Part shown: in pieces, positions 11,410-22,200 of the stretch | How positions within the stretch are numbered: the first letter of the stretch is position 1 | Layout of the letters: the number at the start of each line of letters is the position of its first letter | Assembly: GCA_025435555.1 (NCBI GenBank) | Contig: JAIWWG010000108.1 | Span: forward strand, 28,494 to 92,493 | Direction of reading: 5' to 3' | From: Chytriomyces cf. hyalinus JEL632 | Taxonomy: Eukaryota; Chytridiomycota; Chytridiomycetes; Chytridiales; Chytriomycetaceae | DNA: 64,000 nucleotides | Position numbers and translations under genes: made by a program | The notes under the pieces: generated by a model | What the model saw: only the letters and a program-made list of their open reading frames with translations | Databases searched by the model: none | What the model was told of the DNA's origin: nothing

Positions 11410-13767
11410 ATGGCGTCGTATGAAGTGACACTCGGGCTCGGAGCAACAGCCATTGCGCTGTTTATGAAATGGCGCAGCGATCAGTTCCGCTCGGAAACAT
11501 TTGGTACTTACTCCCATCCACCGTCTCGTCTTGACCAAAGGAACTAACTCCCTTACAGACACGCATCCTGCTCTTTTGCGGAGCCAGACTGTCACGGCAG
11601 AGACACGGCAACGCGGCGAATGGGCCATCGTCCGAAACAGAGCAAGTTGCGTTTCTTTTTTCCCTTAAGTTCGTTTCAAAAGTTCAAGCTGACGCTCTTT
11701 CACCCTTTTCCAGCACCCTTCAACTCCAAAAACATTCCCCAGTTTGTCTCCAATGTGCATGAATCCATTGCGAAAGCGTTCGATTCCGGATCGCTGACGG
11801 CGGAGTTTGGAGACTCGATTTTCATTGGACAAGGGCTGGTAGCGTTGAATGTTGCGCAATCACCCGTTGGCGTGTTTGTGGAGAACTCGAAAGATGCTAT
11901 CCTTGTTGATTTGGCCGGTATCTTGTACGGGTTTGCTACCGTCTGGATCGATGAGGAGGAGCCATCGCAGCTTCTGTCGGAGGTAATCTGGAAATGCCTG
12001 CCGAATTGATGTGTGAATAACCGTCGCCATCCTTGTTCAGGTTATTAATCAAGTGGATATGACTGTTGCCGTGACTTCACCTCAATCCCTGGGTTCTCTT
12101 CTTGACGCTGCGAGCAAGCATCCAAAGTTGACAGTAAGCTGCGTCCTTGAAATCCTTCAACGGTTTGACAACTGACTCCAGCCAATTAGACAATTGTCAC
12201 CACAGCGTCCGCTGGTATTTCTCAACAAGACAACGACCGCGCTGCCGCGCTTAAAATTAAACTCATTTCTTTTGAAACCCTGAAAAGGTGAGTCAAAACT
12301 GCCCATACGTTTTTTTAAGGCGTCTGCTAAACTTCATTTGTTGCAGCATTGGAAAAGAGAAATCTGTCGATCGCGTTAAACCGGAACTTTCGGATTTATA
12401 TTCCATCGTTTATGAAAACGGTGAGACTTAATTTGTTGTGCCCGTAATGGTTTATTCAATCTATCCTTTTACAGAGCAGAATGGCGGTATTAAAGGAACA
12501 GAAATCACATACCTAAACACATCTGTTGCGTGCATTTGCTTCTCTTTTCCTTGATCCCAACTTCTGTCTTACCTGGCTCATTGTGTCGTTTCTTGACAGG
12601 CCTCCGTCAGCGCAGTTTACATGACGTTCCCTCAACATGCCAAAATAAGCAGCGAGGATCTGTACATGAGCATCCTCCCAGTCTCGAGCATTTTTGAGCG
12701 TTGCTTGATTCACGCGGTGTTGATTGCGTATGTTTCGCCCCTCTTTTTTCCTATGACGCATTTTATTTTTCACACTCACTTGAACTTTTGACAACATTGA
12801 GTGGAGGCAAAGTCGCGTTTTCTTCTGAAGACACTCTTATGAAAGATCTCGTTGCGCATGCACCAACGGTAGATTTTCCTTTCCTTTTTTATTCGCGAGA
12901 CAACTCCCAGTTTTAATACCGTTCCCTTTTCAAGTTGATGCGCACAACGTCCCCAATCCTCTCCGATTTCGCCAACGCCATTGAGTCTCATGCAGACGCG
13001 AAAAGCTGGGCCGTGACTCAAGCGAAAGCCGCGAAATTAACCGAACTCGAAGAAGGCCGATGCTGGAAGGGAACGTTCTGGGATCGATTCTTGACCGACA
13101 TTCAAAGCAAAACGTTTGGTGGACGCCTGAGATGTATTGTAAGCAAAAAAAAAAAAAAAAAAAAAAAAAAAGCGAGCCAGAATAGGATTGCGCATTTATT
13201 AAGGTTTTCCTTCTAAACAGTGGAATTCTTGCGAGGAAGCTGCTACCGATGCTGGAATCTTGGAAACCATTCGGTCTGTCCTTGGAACTCAAGTGATTGA
13301 CACGTTTGGTATGACTGAGATATCCGGAATGGCATTCGCGACAGTGTATGGCGATTACCAGCCTGGAAACCACGTTGGTTAGTCACAAGTGGGGTGGAGC
13401 ATATACTTTGTTGTCGTCTAACATTAGAAAAACAATGGAACCAATCAAGGGGTCCCAAGCGTCAATTTGGAGTACAAACTCGTGAACGCAGCGTCCAAAG
13501 AATACACAATCACTGATGAACCCAATCCACGCGGCGAGGTTTGCAAATTACTTGATGATCAGAATGCGTTTCTTACGCACACCCAATTTTTTCTTGTTCC
13601 TCCCCGTTTTTTTTTTTTTGCAGATTTGGTTCCGTGGCCCAGGAGTTTCAAAGGCGTACCATAAAGATGCGGCAAAGATGGCGCGTTGCGTGACGGAGGA
13701 GGGTGGTTGGTTTAAATCAAACGTGTATGGACAGATTTTTCCAAACGGCACGTTGGGGCTGATTTAA
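11410..13767 (+). CDS. Acyl-CoA synthetase-like (AMP-binding) protein, degenerate and C-terminally short
   Basis: Thirteen exons: 11410-11503, 11559-11645, 11714-11982, 12041-12133, 12190-12287, 12347-12420, 12475-12524, 12600-12727, 12802-12868, 12935-13138, 13221-13377, 13450-13538, 13624-13767; 517 residues. Order and sequence follow eukaryotic long-chain acyl-CoA synthetases: an N-terminal hydrophobic anchor, the LPVSSIFERC-type block, FGMTEISG in place of YGLTE, then GEIWFRGPGVSKAY. The ATP-binding P-loop (usually TSGTTG..KG) reads ENEQNGGIKG, the adenylate-contacting TGD reads SNVYG, and the protein stops at NGTLGLI, exactly where DRKK and the C-terminal domain should begin. Usual family length is 650-700. 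All splice sites keep frame, so it is an intact gene for a probably non-catalytic protein rather than an obvious pseudogene. Intron 10 holds a run of about 25 A. Confidence 0.78.
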
Positions 13768-14680
13768 GGCAACTTTTAGTTTGTACTTGTACTTGTTTTT
13801 TTCGTTCACGAGTAAAGCTTTTTGGTTCAGAAATAGCCAATGTTTGTTTTTTCTTCAAGCTTCACTTTCATTTATGTCAAAGAACCCACGCCGCCAACAA
13901 GGACGCCGTCTAAACATGAGCAACTCCACAAAGAGTGCCATGTTGCTGTTGACAACAGGCTCATCCATTCCGTGGACACAACATGCATCACATATCCTTT
14001 CACGCGGTCAAAGGTCTGCCTTTTGCACTTGTCCCTATAGATAGCCTGGCCAGGGCCACCTAACTGGGTGCACGCTTCCACTGAATTGCTGACTTGGACT
14101 GGAGCAGAGGGGGTATGGTGAATGAAATGAAAATCCAGAAGAAGTTGCTCATAATGTTTTGGAACTTGGAAAAGTATTTTCTTCAGGTGTGAATCAGGTG
14201 TTAAGAGGTTTGTTGTGGTTGGATCGTGCCTGTTGTAGAGGAAACTGTGCATATATTGCTAGGCCAACTTTTTTCACTGCTGAGATAAATGTCCTTGGAT
14301 TGGATTTGAGGTTTCATTGTTAAGCTCTCTTTCAACTCTAGAAAAAAGTGAAGGCTTTTGTATTGAAGCGCGTGAGAATGATAATGCATAGGATGCAATG
14401 TGTGGGAACGGAAGATGGAAAATTGAGGAAAAAATGCTTTCTTTCTTTCAAGCTTCACTCAAAGATGGTGCATTCACCGCGTATATATCGAAGGTGTAGA
14501 GGATATTTACTCGGTTCTATCCATAATAAGGACATGTGTCTTGCAGATGAGGTTCACCGACCCCCCTTGTCACAAAAAGGGAAACTTTCCTCAAGACCGA
14601 AATTTCAGCGGGCCGGCCCCGCACAAGTATTCAGCTAAACCATGATCCCAGGCAACAACAGACAAAAAAGAGAAGAAAAA
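13768..14680. other. Intergenic, no supported gene
   Basis: 913 bp upstream of the first expansin-like gene. A 126-codon minus-strand open frame at 13872-14252 has no recognisable domain and no splice or codon support, so I do not call it. The last 500 bp are presumably promoter of the secreted protein gene; no clear element is seen. Confidence 0.5.
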
Positions 14681-16070
14681 ATGAAGCAGCACGGCATCAT
14701 CATCTCATTCGCAATCCTGTTCACAGTGGTGAACGCGGGTGGTGGCCTTGTCGTTGAACCCGGAACAGCAGATCCCACCGACTTTAGTGGATTCGCGACC
14801 TATTACAGTACGAGTAACGATGGAGGCGTTACGCCTGGGATCGGGGCATGCGGAAACCAGTTGCGTGACAGTGATTTAATTGTTGCAGTGGTATGTGTCA
14901 AATTTTTTTTGTGGAGGGCCGAAAGAGTCTGACCAACCTTTCTGCAACACACAGTCGTCTCAGTTGTACGACCAAACGAATCCCGATGGAAACTCAAACA
15001 ACGCTGAAGTGTGTGGAAGATGCATTGAAATCACTGGGCCTGGCCAACCCTTCCGCGTCAATATTCAGGACAGGTGAGAGCTCACTTTCTGAAAGACTAA
15101 ACTGACGCGTTCATCTTCTCATGCTTTATAATTTCAAAAGATGCGAAGGTTGCCCTTACTACAACTTGGATTTCACGCCAGACGGATTTCGTAAAATTGG
15201 GCAACTGGAGCAGGTTTGAAAACAAAAAACCCATCTTTTCATGTCCATTTTTATGTTTGAAGAGTCCTTCTGACTGGCTTGAATTCCGACTAGGGATATC
15301 TTCCAATCACGTGGAAATGGTGCGATTCAGGACCCATTCCAACTCCCTCAAGCAGCCAACCTTTGCCTGAACCGACAACAACAACGACTACGACGACGAC
15401 CACCACCACCACTACCATTCCAGAAAATGTTCCCACAACCACTGTGACGACGACTGAAATCGTTTCCACCACCGATGATGAAACAAGCGCTAGTCCCACC
15501 ACCGAAAGCAGTTTAACAATGCCGACTGCATCAGACACAACAGACATAGTCACAACAATTCCCACTGCATCAGACAAAACAGACATTGTCATCACTTCTA
15601 CGGAAGAACCCCCAGTACCAACTACAACTTCCATCAACCCGATCACCACCGCAAGTTCAGCAACATCCAGCTCCTCAGCGCGTACATCATCCTTCGTGAC
15701 AATGACCCAAACTCCAATGACACGCACAGAAACGCCCATGCCAACATCGCATCGACGGACAATCACACGTCGCCAATCGACACTAACTGGCCGTCGCAAA
15801 ACATCTTCAACAACAACCCGCACAACCACAAAGACGCGTAAAACGAAAAGCAGGCGAAGAGGAACCTTGACTCGCAGCTTTGTTCACACGTACAGCAGCA
15901 GACGGCGTACTGCCGTAGCAACGGTCCTTCCAAGCACAGTCATTGTCGACGCAGTTGTGGGGACGGGCTGTCTTGCGTTTGGCGACAGGGAGTGTATTGG
16001 TGGGAAGGGATACAGGTGTGCGTATGAGGTGGACTGGCAGCTGGGATGGTACGGGACCGGTGTCTGTTGA
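14681..16070 (+). CDS. Secreted expansin-like protein with Thr/Ser-rich linker (copy 1)
   Basis: Four exons: 14681-14890, 14955-15073, 15141-15213, 15294-16070; 392 residues. A signal peptide (MKQHGIIISFAILFTVVNA) precedes a double-psi beta-barrel of the expansin/barwin/RlpA type: SGFATYYS, GIGACGNQ, DLIVAVSSQLYD, NCxRCIEI-like CGRCIEITG, QDRCEGC, DFTPDGFRKIG, TWKWC. Then come a Thr/Ser/Pro-rich linker of about 150 residues with a (T)13 run, a basic Arg/Thr/Lys patch, and a C-terminal disulphide-type module (CLAFGDRECIGG...GWYGTGVC) resembling small carbohydrate-binding modules. Expansin-like proteins loosen or bind wall polysaccharide without hydrolysis; a role on its own or on host/substrate walls is inference. 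Start chosen at the signal-peptide ATG rather than ATG 14642. It is in tandem with copy 2. Confidence 0.82.
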
Positions 16071-16322
16071 AGTGAGCGTGCTTTCATGTTTCAAACTTGC
16101 ATTTTTATAAAACTGCGTATCTTCTGCTTGCTGTTGAGACTCTGTGTTTGAAAAACCTGACATTTGATTGACACCCTGGTCTTGGTCAACAACACCCAAA
16201 ACAAAAAATGCAAAAACACAGAAACCCCATGCCAATGCCGTTTCAGCGGGATCCCAATTACGGAATGAATACTTAAAGACAGTCCGCCGACTGCCCTTGA
16301 TGCGTAAACGCTGCTCTCACTC

Positions 16323-17913
16323 ATGGTTTACATTGGAGCTATCACTGTGCTGTTGAGCGCGATCCACGCTGCCACTGCAACGGGATACAAAGGACGAGGA
16401 GAATGGACTTACACGAGCAACGGCATCGGCGCCTGTGGAAACGTGCGCAGTGACGGGGATTTGACTGTATCATTGGTGCGTTTTTGTTGTCGTTGAAGCC
16501 CACATGACGCGCCGCCCTCCCTAACTCTTTTTGTCCAATCCACAAGTCTCGCTCCCTCTTTGACAAGAGCATTACAGATGGAAACCCAAACCACGCTGAA
16601 AACTGCGGTCGATGTATCCAGATCCTTAGCCCCGCATCATTCCAAGTCACCGTCGCGGATAGGTGCGAAGGATGCGCTGAAGATAGTCTGACGTTTACTC
16701 CTGCGGGGTTTGCCCTTCTCGACGACTTTAACAAGGTGTGCACCTTTTTCAACCCATTTTCTTGCGATGCAAAATACTGACCCAGACCACTCAGGGACAC
16801 GTCGACATTGAATGGGACTGGTGTAATTCAACAAGCCTGGATACATCTCTAGAGAACCCATCGCTCGTTGATCCTGTCATGTCCTTGGACGATCCCATCT
16901 TGGTCGATCCCGTTGAAGCAAACTTTGAAACGCCACCGCTGATCACAGTTGCCAGCATCGCCATCGACCACCTATACACTGACTACACTGATTACGCGGC
17001 CCCGTCGAGCAGCTTTTCCACCACCACCACTACTGGGACCCAAAAAACTCCGTACATCAAAAAGAAGTGTCACCCAAAAACACGCTCGTCATCCAGCCGC
17101 TCTTGGAGGCGGAAAAAGTGCCACCCCAAAACAAAGCATTCAAAGACACGTAAAACGAGTTCTTGCACTCATTTTGCTACGCCGTCGATTTCATCCACTA
17201 TGACTGTGACTTTTGGAACGAGCTATATCTACCAGGAAACTTCGACTCAAACTTCGCTGGTGCAATCAACAACAACAGCCACTGCATCTTACACGGAATC
17301 CATGTCGTCCACTTCTACCGAGTCTTGTAGGTCCGCGTCGGAAACTGCAACCCAAGCGTCTTCAACCACAACTACAATTAACTCTGAAACCAAGAGTTGT
17401 CACGAAACAACGTCTGCTGCTACGACGGAACAAACATCAGTCTGCACCTATGCTTCTTCCACCACCACAACCTCCACACATATATGTAGCAGCGAAACAC
17501 AAACTGAATCAAGTTCAACACCACCGTGCATTTCAACGTCAATTTCCATGACACTTGAAACTACCACCTCACCAACCACAACAACACAGCCCACAACAAC
17601 TCAAGAATCGCAAACGTCGACCGACTGTTCAACCATCACCACATCCACCACTACCACTCTTTCAACATCCGGTTCCAGTCTCGCAACAGCAACAAGCTCA
17701 TGCGCCACCTCCAAAGATGAACCTCACTCTTCATCCACCACCACCTCGTCAACAGTATCAACGCCGTCACCACCTGCCACCTTGCCAGAACCTTCCGAAA
17801 TTGCGGGCATTGCATGCACAACGTTTAAAGACTCGGTCTGCTCACAAAACGTGTTGTACGAATGTCTTGGGTCTGATAATGTGTTCCGGTGGTATGTCGT
17901 TGCAAGCTGTTGA
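16323..17913 (+). CDS. Secreted expansin-like protein with long Ser/Thr-rich region (copy 2)
   Basis: Three exons: 16323-16475, 16547-16735, 16795-17913; 486 residues. Signal peptide MVYIGAITVLLSAIHAATA, then a double-psi barrel parallel to copy 1 (GEWTYTSNGIGACGN, DLTVSL, CGRCIQI, ADRCEGC, LTFTPAGFALL, IEWDWC). The linker is about 300 residues of Ser/Thr with scattered Cys and a basic KKKCHPKTR motif given twice, ending in a small Cys module (CTTFKDSVCSQNVLYECLG...WYVVASC). The intron found at the QDRC site of copy 1 is absent here; two introns are shared. Heavy O-glycosylation is likely. The two genes are 250 bp apart, same strand, and clearly paralogous though well diverged. Confidence 0.8.
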
Positions 17914-18181
17914 GCTTTGAGGTTACCGAGCTGTCTTTTTTTTTTTTTCAACAACATATGTCTTTTTTGGTTCCTCTCATTTTGAATTCTTGTTTTTCCC
18001 ATCATCCATTGTCTTCTTTTTGTTTTTTTTCCATGATCTTTTATTCGTGAAAAGGATAATTAAATGCATCATCATCATCATTATTATCATGGTTGTAAGC
18101 ACGCCATTGCTCTGTTGTTGCTACGGGGTGCATCAAATGCTATGCGGCATCGAAAAGAGAAGTTTCAGGAAAAAATAAGAG
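17914..18181. other. Convergent 3' region, T-rich
   Basis: Between the expansin-like copy 2 stop and the tRNA gene. It is T-rich with a (CAT)n-like stretch. On the minus strand a T-run near 18171-18176, just past the tRNA 3' end, suits RNA polymerase III termination. Confidence 0.5.
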
Positions 18182-18254
18182 TGGAGAACCTGGGCATTGA
18201 TCCCAGTGCCTCTCGCATGCTAAGCGAGCGCTCTACCATTTGAGCTAGATCCCC
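18182..18254 (-). tRNA. tRNA-Ala (anticodon AGC)
   Basis: The reverse complement folds as a 73-nt cloverleaf without intron. The acceptor strand is GGGGATC paired with GTTCTCC (one GU and one T-T mismatch). The D arm is GCTCAAATGGTAGAGC, the anticodon arm CTCGC-TTAGCAT-GCGAG with anticodon AGC, and the T arm CTGGG-ATCAATG-CCCAG. The discriminator base is A. A box and B box (GATCAATGCC) promoter elements are internal. CCA is not encoded, as expected for a eukaryotic tRNA. The T-run just downstream on the minus strand is the likely Pol III terminator. Confidence 0.95.
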
Positions 18255-19241
18255 GATGACTACTGATAGAGAATAGGTCAAATCATTGAACTAGCTTTTT
18301 GACTATTGAGAGGACTGCTTTCGAGCAGAAGAGAGATAGAGAGTGTCATAATCCTTGGACCAAGTTCGTCGAAGATACACCTTCGGAGACTGTACTAAGC
18401 TGTAGCCTATGAAGCTCAGGGAAGCGGGACGTTGCACGAACGTTATTTCATCTCTGAAACACGTGCCATTTGGATCGAAATTAAACGACCTCGAATAAAG
18501 TCTGTAAACACCTGACTTTATGCCTTCTTTATTGAACTTAAACGCGCGAGAGTAAGTCTATATCTGACAGAGAGAGGTACCAAAAGCTGAGTCTTGCAGG
18601 TTCAGATTTTCTTTTCTGTTTAGTTTAGCCTATTTTTTTAAGTAGACGGGGAAGGGCAGTAACCTCCTGTAAATATCCACGCGCTGCCAACCTGATTTCT
18701 ACCAATCACGCAGCTCGACAGTCGAAGCTCGCTTGTTGATCATGACACACAGTTTTCGCGTGGCACGCGTTCAGAACCACTTGCACAGCCGATGGAGATG
18801 TGGCTCACAGGTCCGCGCGTTTGGCTGCGTTCAGGTATACGTGATGATCGCAGTTTGTGGCATTGAGCAAAGACATCTCATATTGTTCACATTGCTTCGC
18901 CTGGCGTGTACGGTTTGGTCGATTAATGCTCCCATGCAGCGACACGCGGAACAATAACTTAATCGAGCCTGTACGTGTAAATATTGAAGGGATAGGTCCC
19001 GAACGACTTGACTAGCCGGATCATTGGCAATCCAGTAACCCCCAAGCATGATGCTCAAGACAAGGTTGTTTGTTTTTGATCAAATCAATTCAACACTCAA
19101 TAGCGCGCATGCACATCAAATCCCTCTTTCACTTCGATGGTTATATTTACTTCAAAGTAAAAGCACAGATTTCACACAATTCACCACCAGAGAAACAAGA
19201 GACACAAGAGTAAGCAAAATCAAAAAATAGTCCCTGAGAAA
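18255..19241. other. Intergenic, no gene seen
   Basis: 987 bp between the tRNA gene and the 3' end of the giant GTPase gene. Open frames are short and without splice support. No second tRNA, 5S rRNA or snRNA signature was found by eye. It should contain the 3' UTR of the giant gene and upstream sequence of the tRNA. Confidence 0.55.
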
Positions 19242-22200
19242 TCAAATCCTGCGTTGGCCTCCAATGCGGCCCAACGTCAAATTCGAAGCTGCTCCGATGC
19301 CGCCACCAATTTTGAGTAGACTTGGTTTGCATGTTTTCAGACTGTCCGCAAGTCCGGTAAAATGTTCCGAAAGTTTCACTTCATCAATTGCCTGATAAAA
19401 CCCAGAAGTCGATCCGGATTTTGGCTTCACAGTTTGATTTTGCTCCACAAACTCAGCCATTGCTTGCAAAACAGTGCACCCTCCATAGTACCCCGAAAAA
19501 AGAACTGCGTAAAAATAAATTGTCTGCCTGCAAACACAAATTTGAGACTGGTGGTATAAAAAGAAATGGAGAAATCAGAACACCTACCCTCTCGCGTTGT
19601 TTTCGCGAACAAGACTGGAAAGTGAGTTCATTGGCATCGAGTCTTCGCCGTCAGACAAAAAGATTATGATTGGTGTCAAATCCCGATCATAATGAGCAGT
19701 AACAGAAGCTCTTATAGCCTCAACCGTGGAATGAAAGCTCGTGCCACCGGTCGCACGAGGGGACGAAATAAGAGTATCCAGAATACTGTTCGGGGTGAAA
19801 TTTGCTAAGCCAGAACAAATGGTTTGCGCGTTGTGGTCAAACGTTATAAGTGTGATAATGTCTTTATCATTTGGCGTGTCGCTGTCAACCCCAGAGCGGA
19901 TTGCAGAATTTCTTGTTACGCAAAAGCGATAGGCAGCATCAATAGCAGCTCCAAAGCAATCCGGGTGTCTTGATCTGATTCTATTTCCGTATGGAGTACC
20001 GTGAAGAGGTCCACAATGCCCAGATTCCATGGATCCAGATCGATCGAGGGCGAATACCAAATGAAATCCAGCGACACTGCCAGAAGGATTCGAGCATCCG
20101 AACTGGTGGCCATCCCTTGAAATGTGACCCGATTGAGGTTGAATAGACGGGTCCAACGGTGCGTGAAACATTGGGAGTCGGCAGTACGACTTCAGACTGA
20201 TAAAAGGATCGTGCCCTTCTCCTGGCTTGTGCTCTTCACCAGAACACTCTGCATCGCACAGACTGAAAAACTTCTTCTCTTCTTCAGAATATGGGTCCTA
20301 AATCATGCAAGTAGATTGATATGTCAAAAGTGTCATAATTTGCGACTACGATCAACTGTACCTTAAATCCTGTTCTCTTCCAACACGTTTCATGGGTCAC
20401 GTAGTCCTTTGGCTTGCTCGGATCCGGTAAGAGGGATTCGTGGATATGCTTGCTGCCTTCTCCGTCTCGATCGCATAAATGGGAGTCGTCCGGATGACGA
20501 CACCAGTCAATGTGTGCGTGACGCTTCAGCTCTTTGCAGTACAACTGGCACAAGAAGCATTTTCCAGAATCATTTCGGTTGAACTTGTGCGGTCCATACT
20601 CAAATTCATCTTCGTCCGCGTTCGTAAACACCGTCTGCTCCATGGACCCATGAGAGGTATCATGTTCACCCTGATGACCAACTTCAAGAGTGCAAAAGTA
20701 GTTGCAAAAAGGACACCTTTGATGGCAAAAGTGAAAGTCGTCTGGATTCTCGGTGTGAATGTGTAAACCACTGTGCTTGATTTCGTTGGGTGGAATCATG
20801 ACGCTACAGGGCAGTCTTTGGTGAACTTGCTTAAACTGTGAAAATCATGTCATCAGATGAGCAACATTTGCAATCGATATATAACTTTACCTTCGTATAC
20901 GAAAACGAGCCATGGCTGTTGATATACGTGTCTTCGCAGGTTTGTGGTTGCATTTCGACTCGGCAGATTCCTTCCGATTCACACACCCCTTGACAGCGAT
21001 GGGACGATGCACACTGATGAACTGATCCACTCTCCAAGGCATGAAAATGATTGGTGCTCTGGCAGCGATGGGGGCATCCACTTATGGGACACTTAATTGG
21101 GCAAGCCAGTTGGTTCTCACAACGATGAAAGTCGTGCTCTTCTTCAACAGGGATAATGCACGAGTTTGCGCAGGCAAACAGGTCTCCGCCAGTCAGATTG
21201 GGATCTTCAACATCTCTGAGCGAGCAAGACGCGCCGCAGAAATGGGTTCGAGATTGGCACAGGTGCTCTCCTTTATGGTTCGACTGTTGGCTGCACGCCG
21301 TCTGGCAATTTCTGCGACCTTTGTGGATGCACGGTTCTCCGCAAAGATGGGTCGACACTGAGCAAAGATGATCTCCTTCGTGTCCAGCCTTCATTCCACA
21401 GGGAGGAGTGGTTGCTTCTGATTCGACTTCACCATGCTCCGCCTGAAAACAGCAAAGCATTTTGCACTGAACAAGGGTTACGTTAGAACTGCGTTCAGGA
21501 AATTGTCTATTATCCAGTCCTACCTCGTGATCAGTCATACATGAGTGCTTTTCTGAGTGATTCTGAGACAGCAGGCACCGATAATCACAGTCACCGCAGG
21601 TCAACCCACACAGCGTCCAAACTATTTTCAATTGCGTCAAACTTTGCTCAACCGTGTACGACAAGTTTGTAACCTCGACGTTGTCAGCGGGAAACCGCTC
21701 TGTGTTTTGTGCCAGCCAATCGTGGACTCGCTTTGACCGTCGATCCACCAGTTGAGTCAAGAATTCGCAAAACTCCTTGAACCAATCTGTATCAGACGAC
21801 GCCGAACTGCGCGGCTTCTTTGAGTCAAAGATGCTCGCAAAATTTGCAAGTAGCTCTGCGAAAGCAGTCGGTGTCATTTCCTTGTTTGCAGACAGTTCCA
21901 TTACTTCATAAAGCTTCAAGCCAGTATCAAGCTGGTGCATAAAAATTGATGTGGATTCATCTTCGACCTTCTCGGCGTCTTCCGGCGAAGTGGAATGAAG
22001 GTAGTCGCCAACTTCAGTCCCAGTGTCCTTGTTTTTCAGTACCTCTGGATACGGCTCCATTTCTTCCAAGCCCATACCAACAGCGCAAGGCATTGCGACA
22101 TGAAGTTGAGCGCATCTCATGTTGATCAAGTTGGCGTCCAATCCTGACCAATCGCAAACTTTGAGCTTTGCCATCAAAACTTTGATTGACTTTGAAAAGA

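Noticed and set aside
13872-14252. 126-codon minus-strand open frame upstream of the expansin-like genes
   Set aside because: No domain, no neighbours in phase, biased but non-coding-looking composition; treated as chance.
17213-17920. Plus-strand Gln/Pro/His-rich open frames inside the expansin-like copy 2
   Set aside because: Out-of-frame reading of Ser/Thr repeat codons (ACA, CAA, CCA); no independent evidence.
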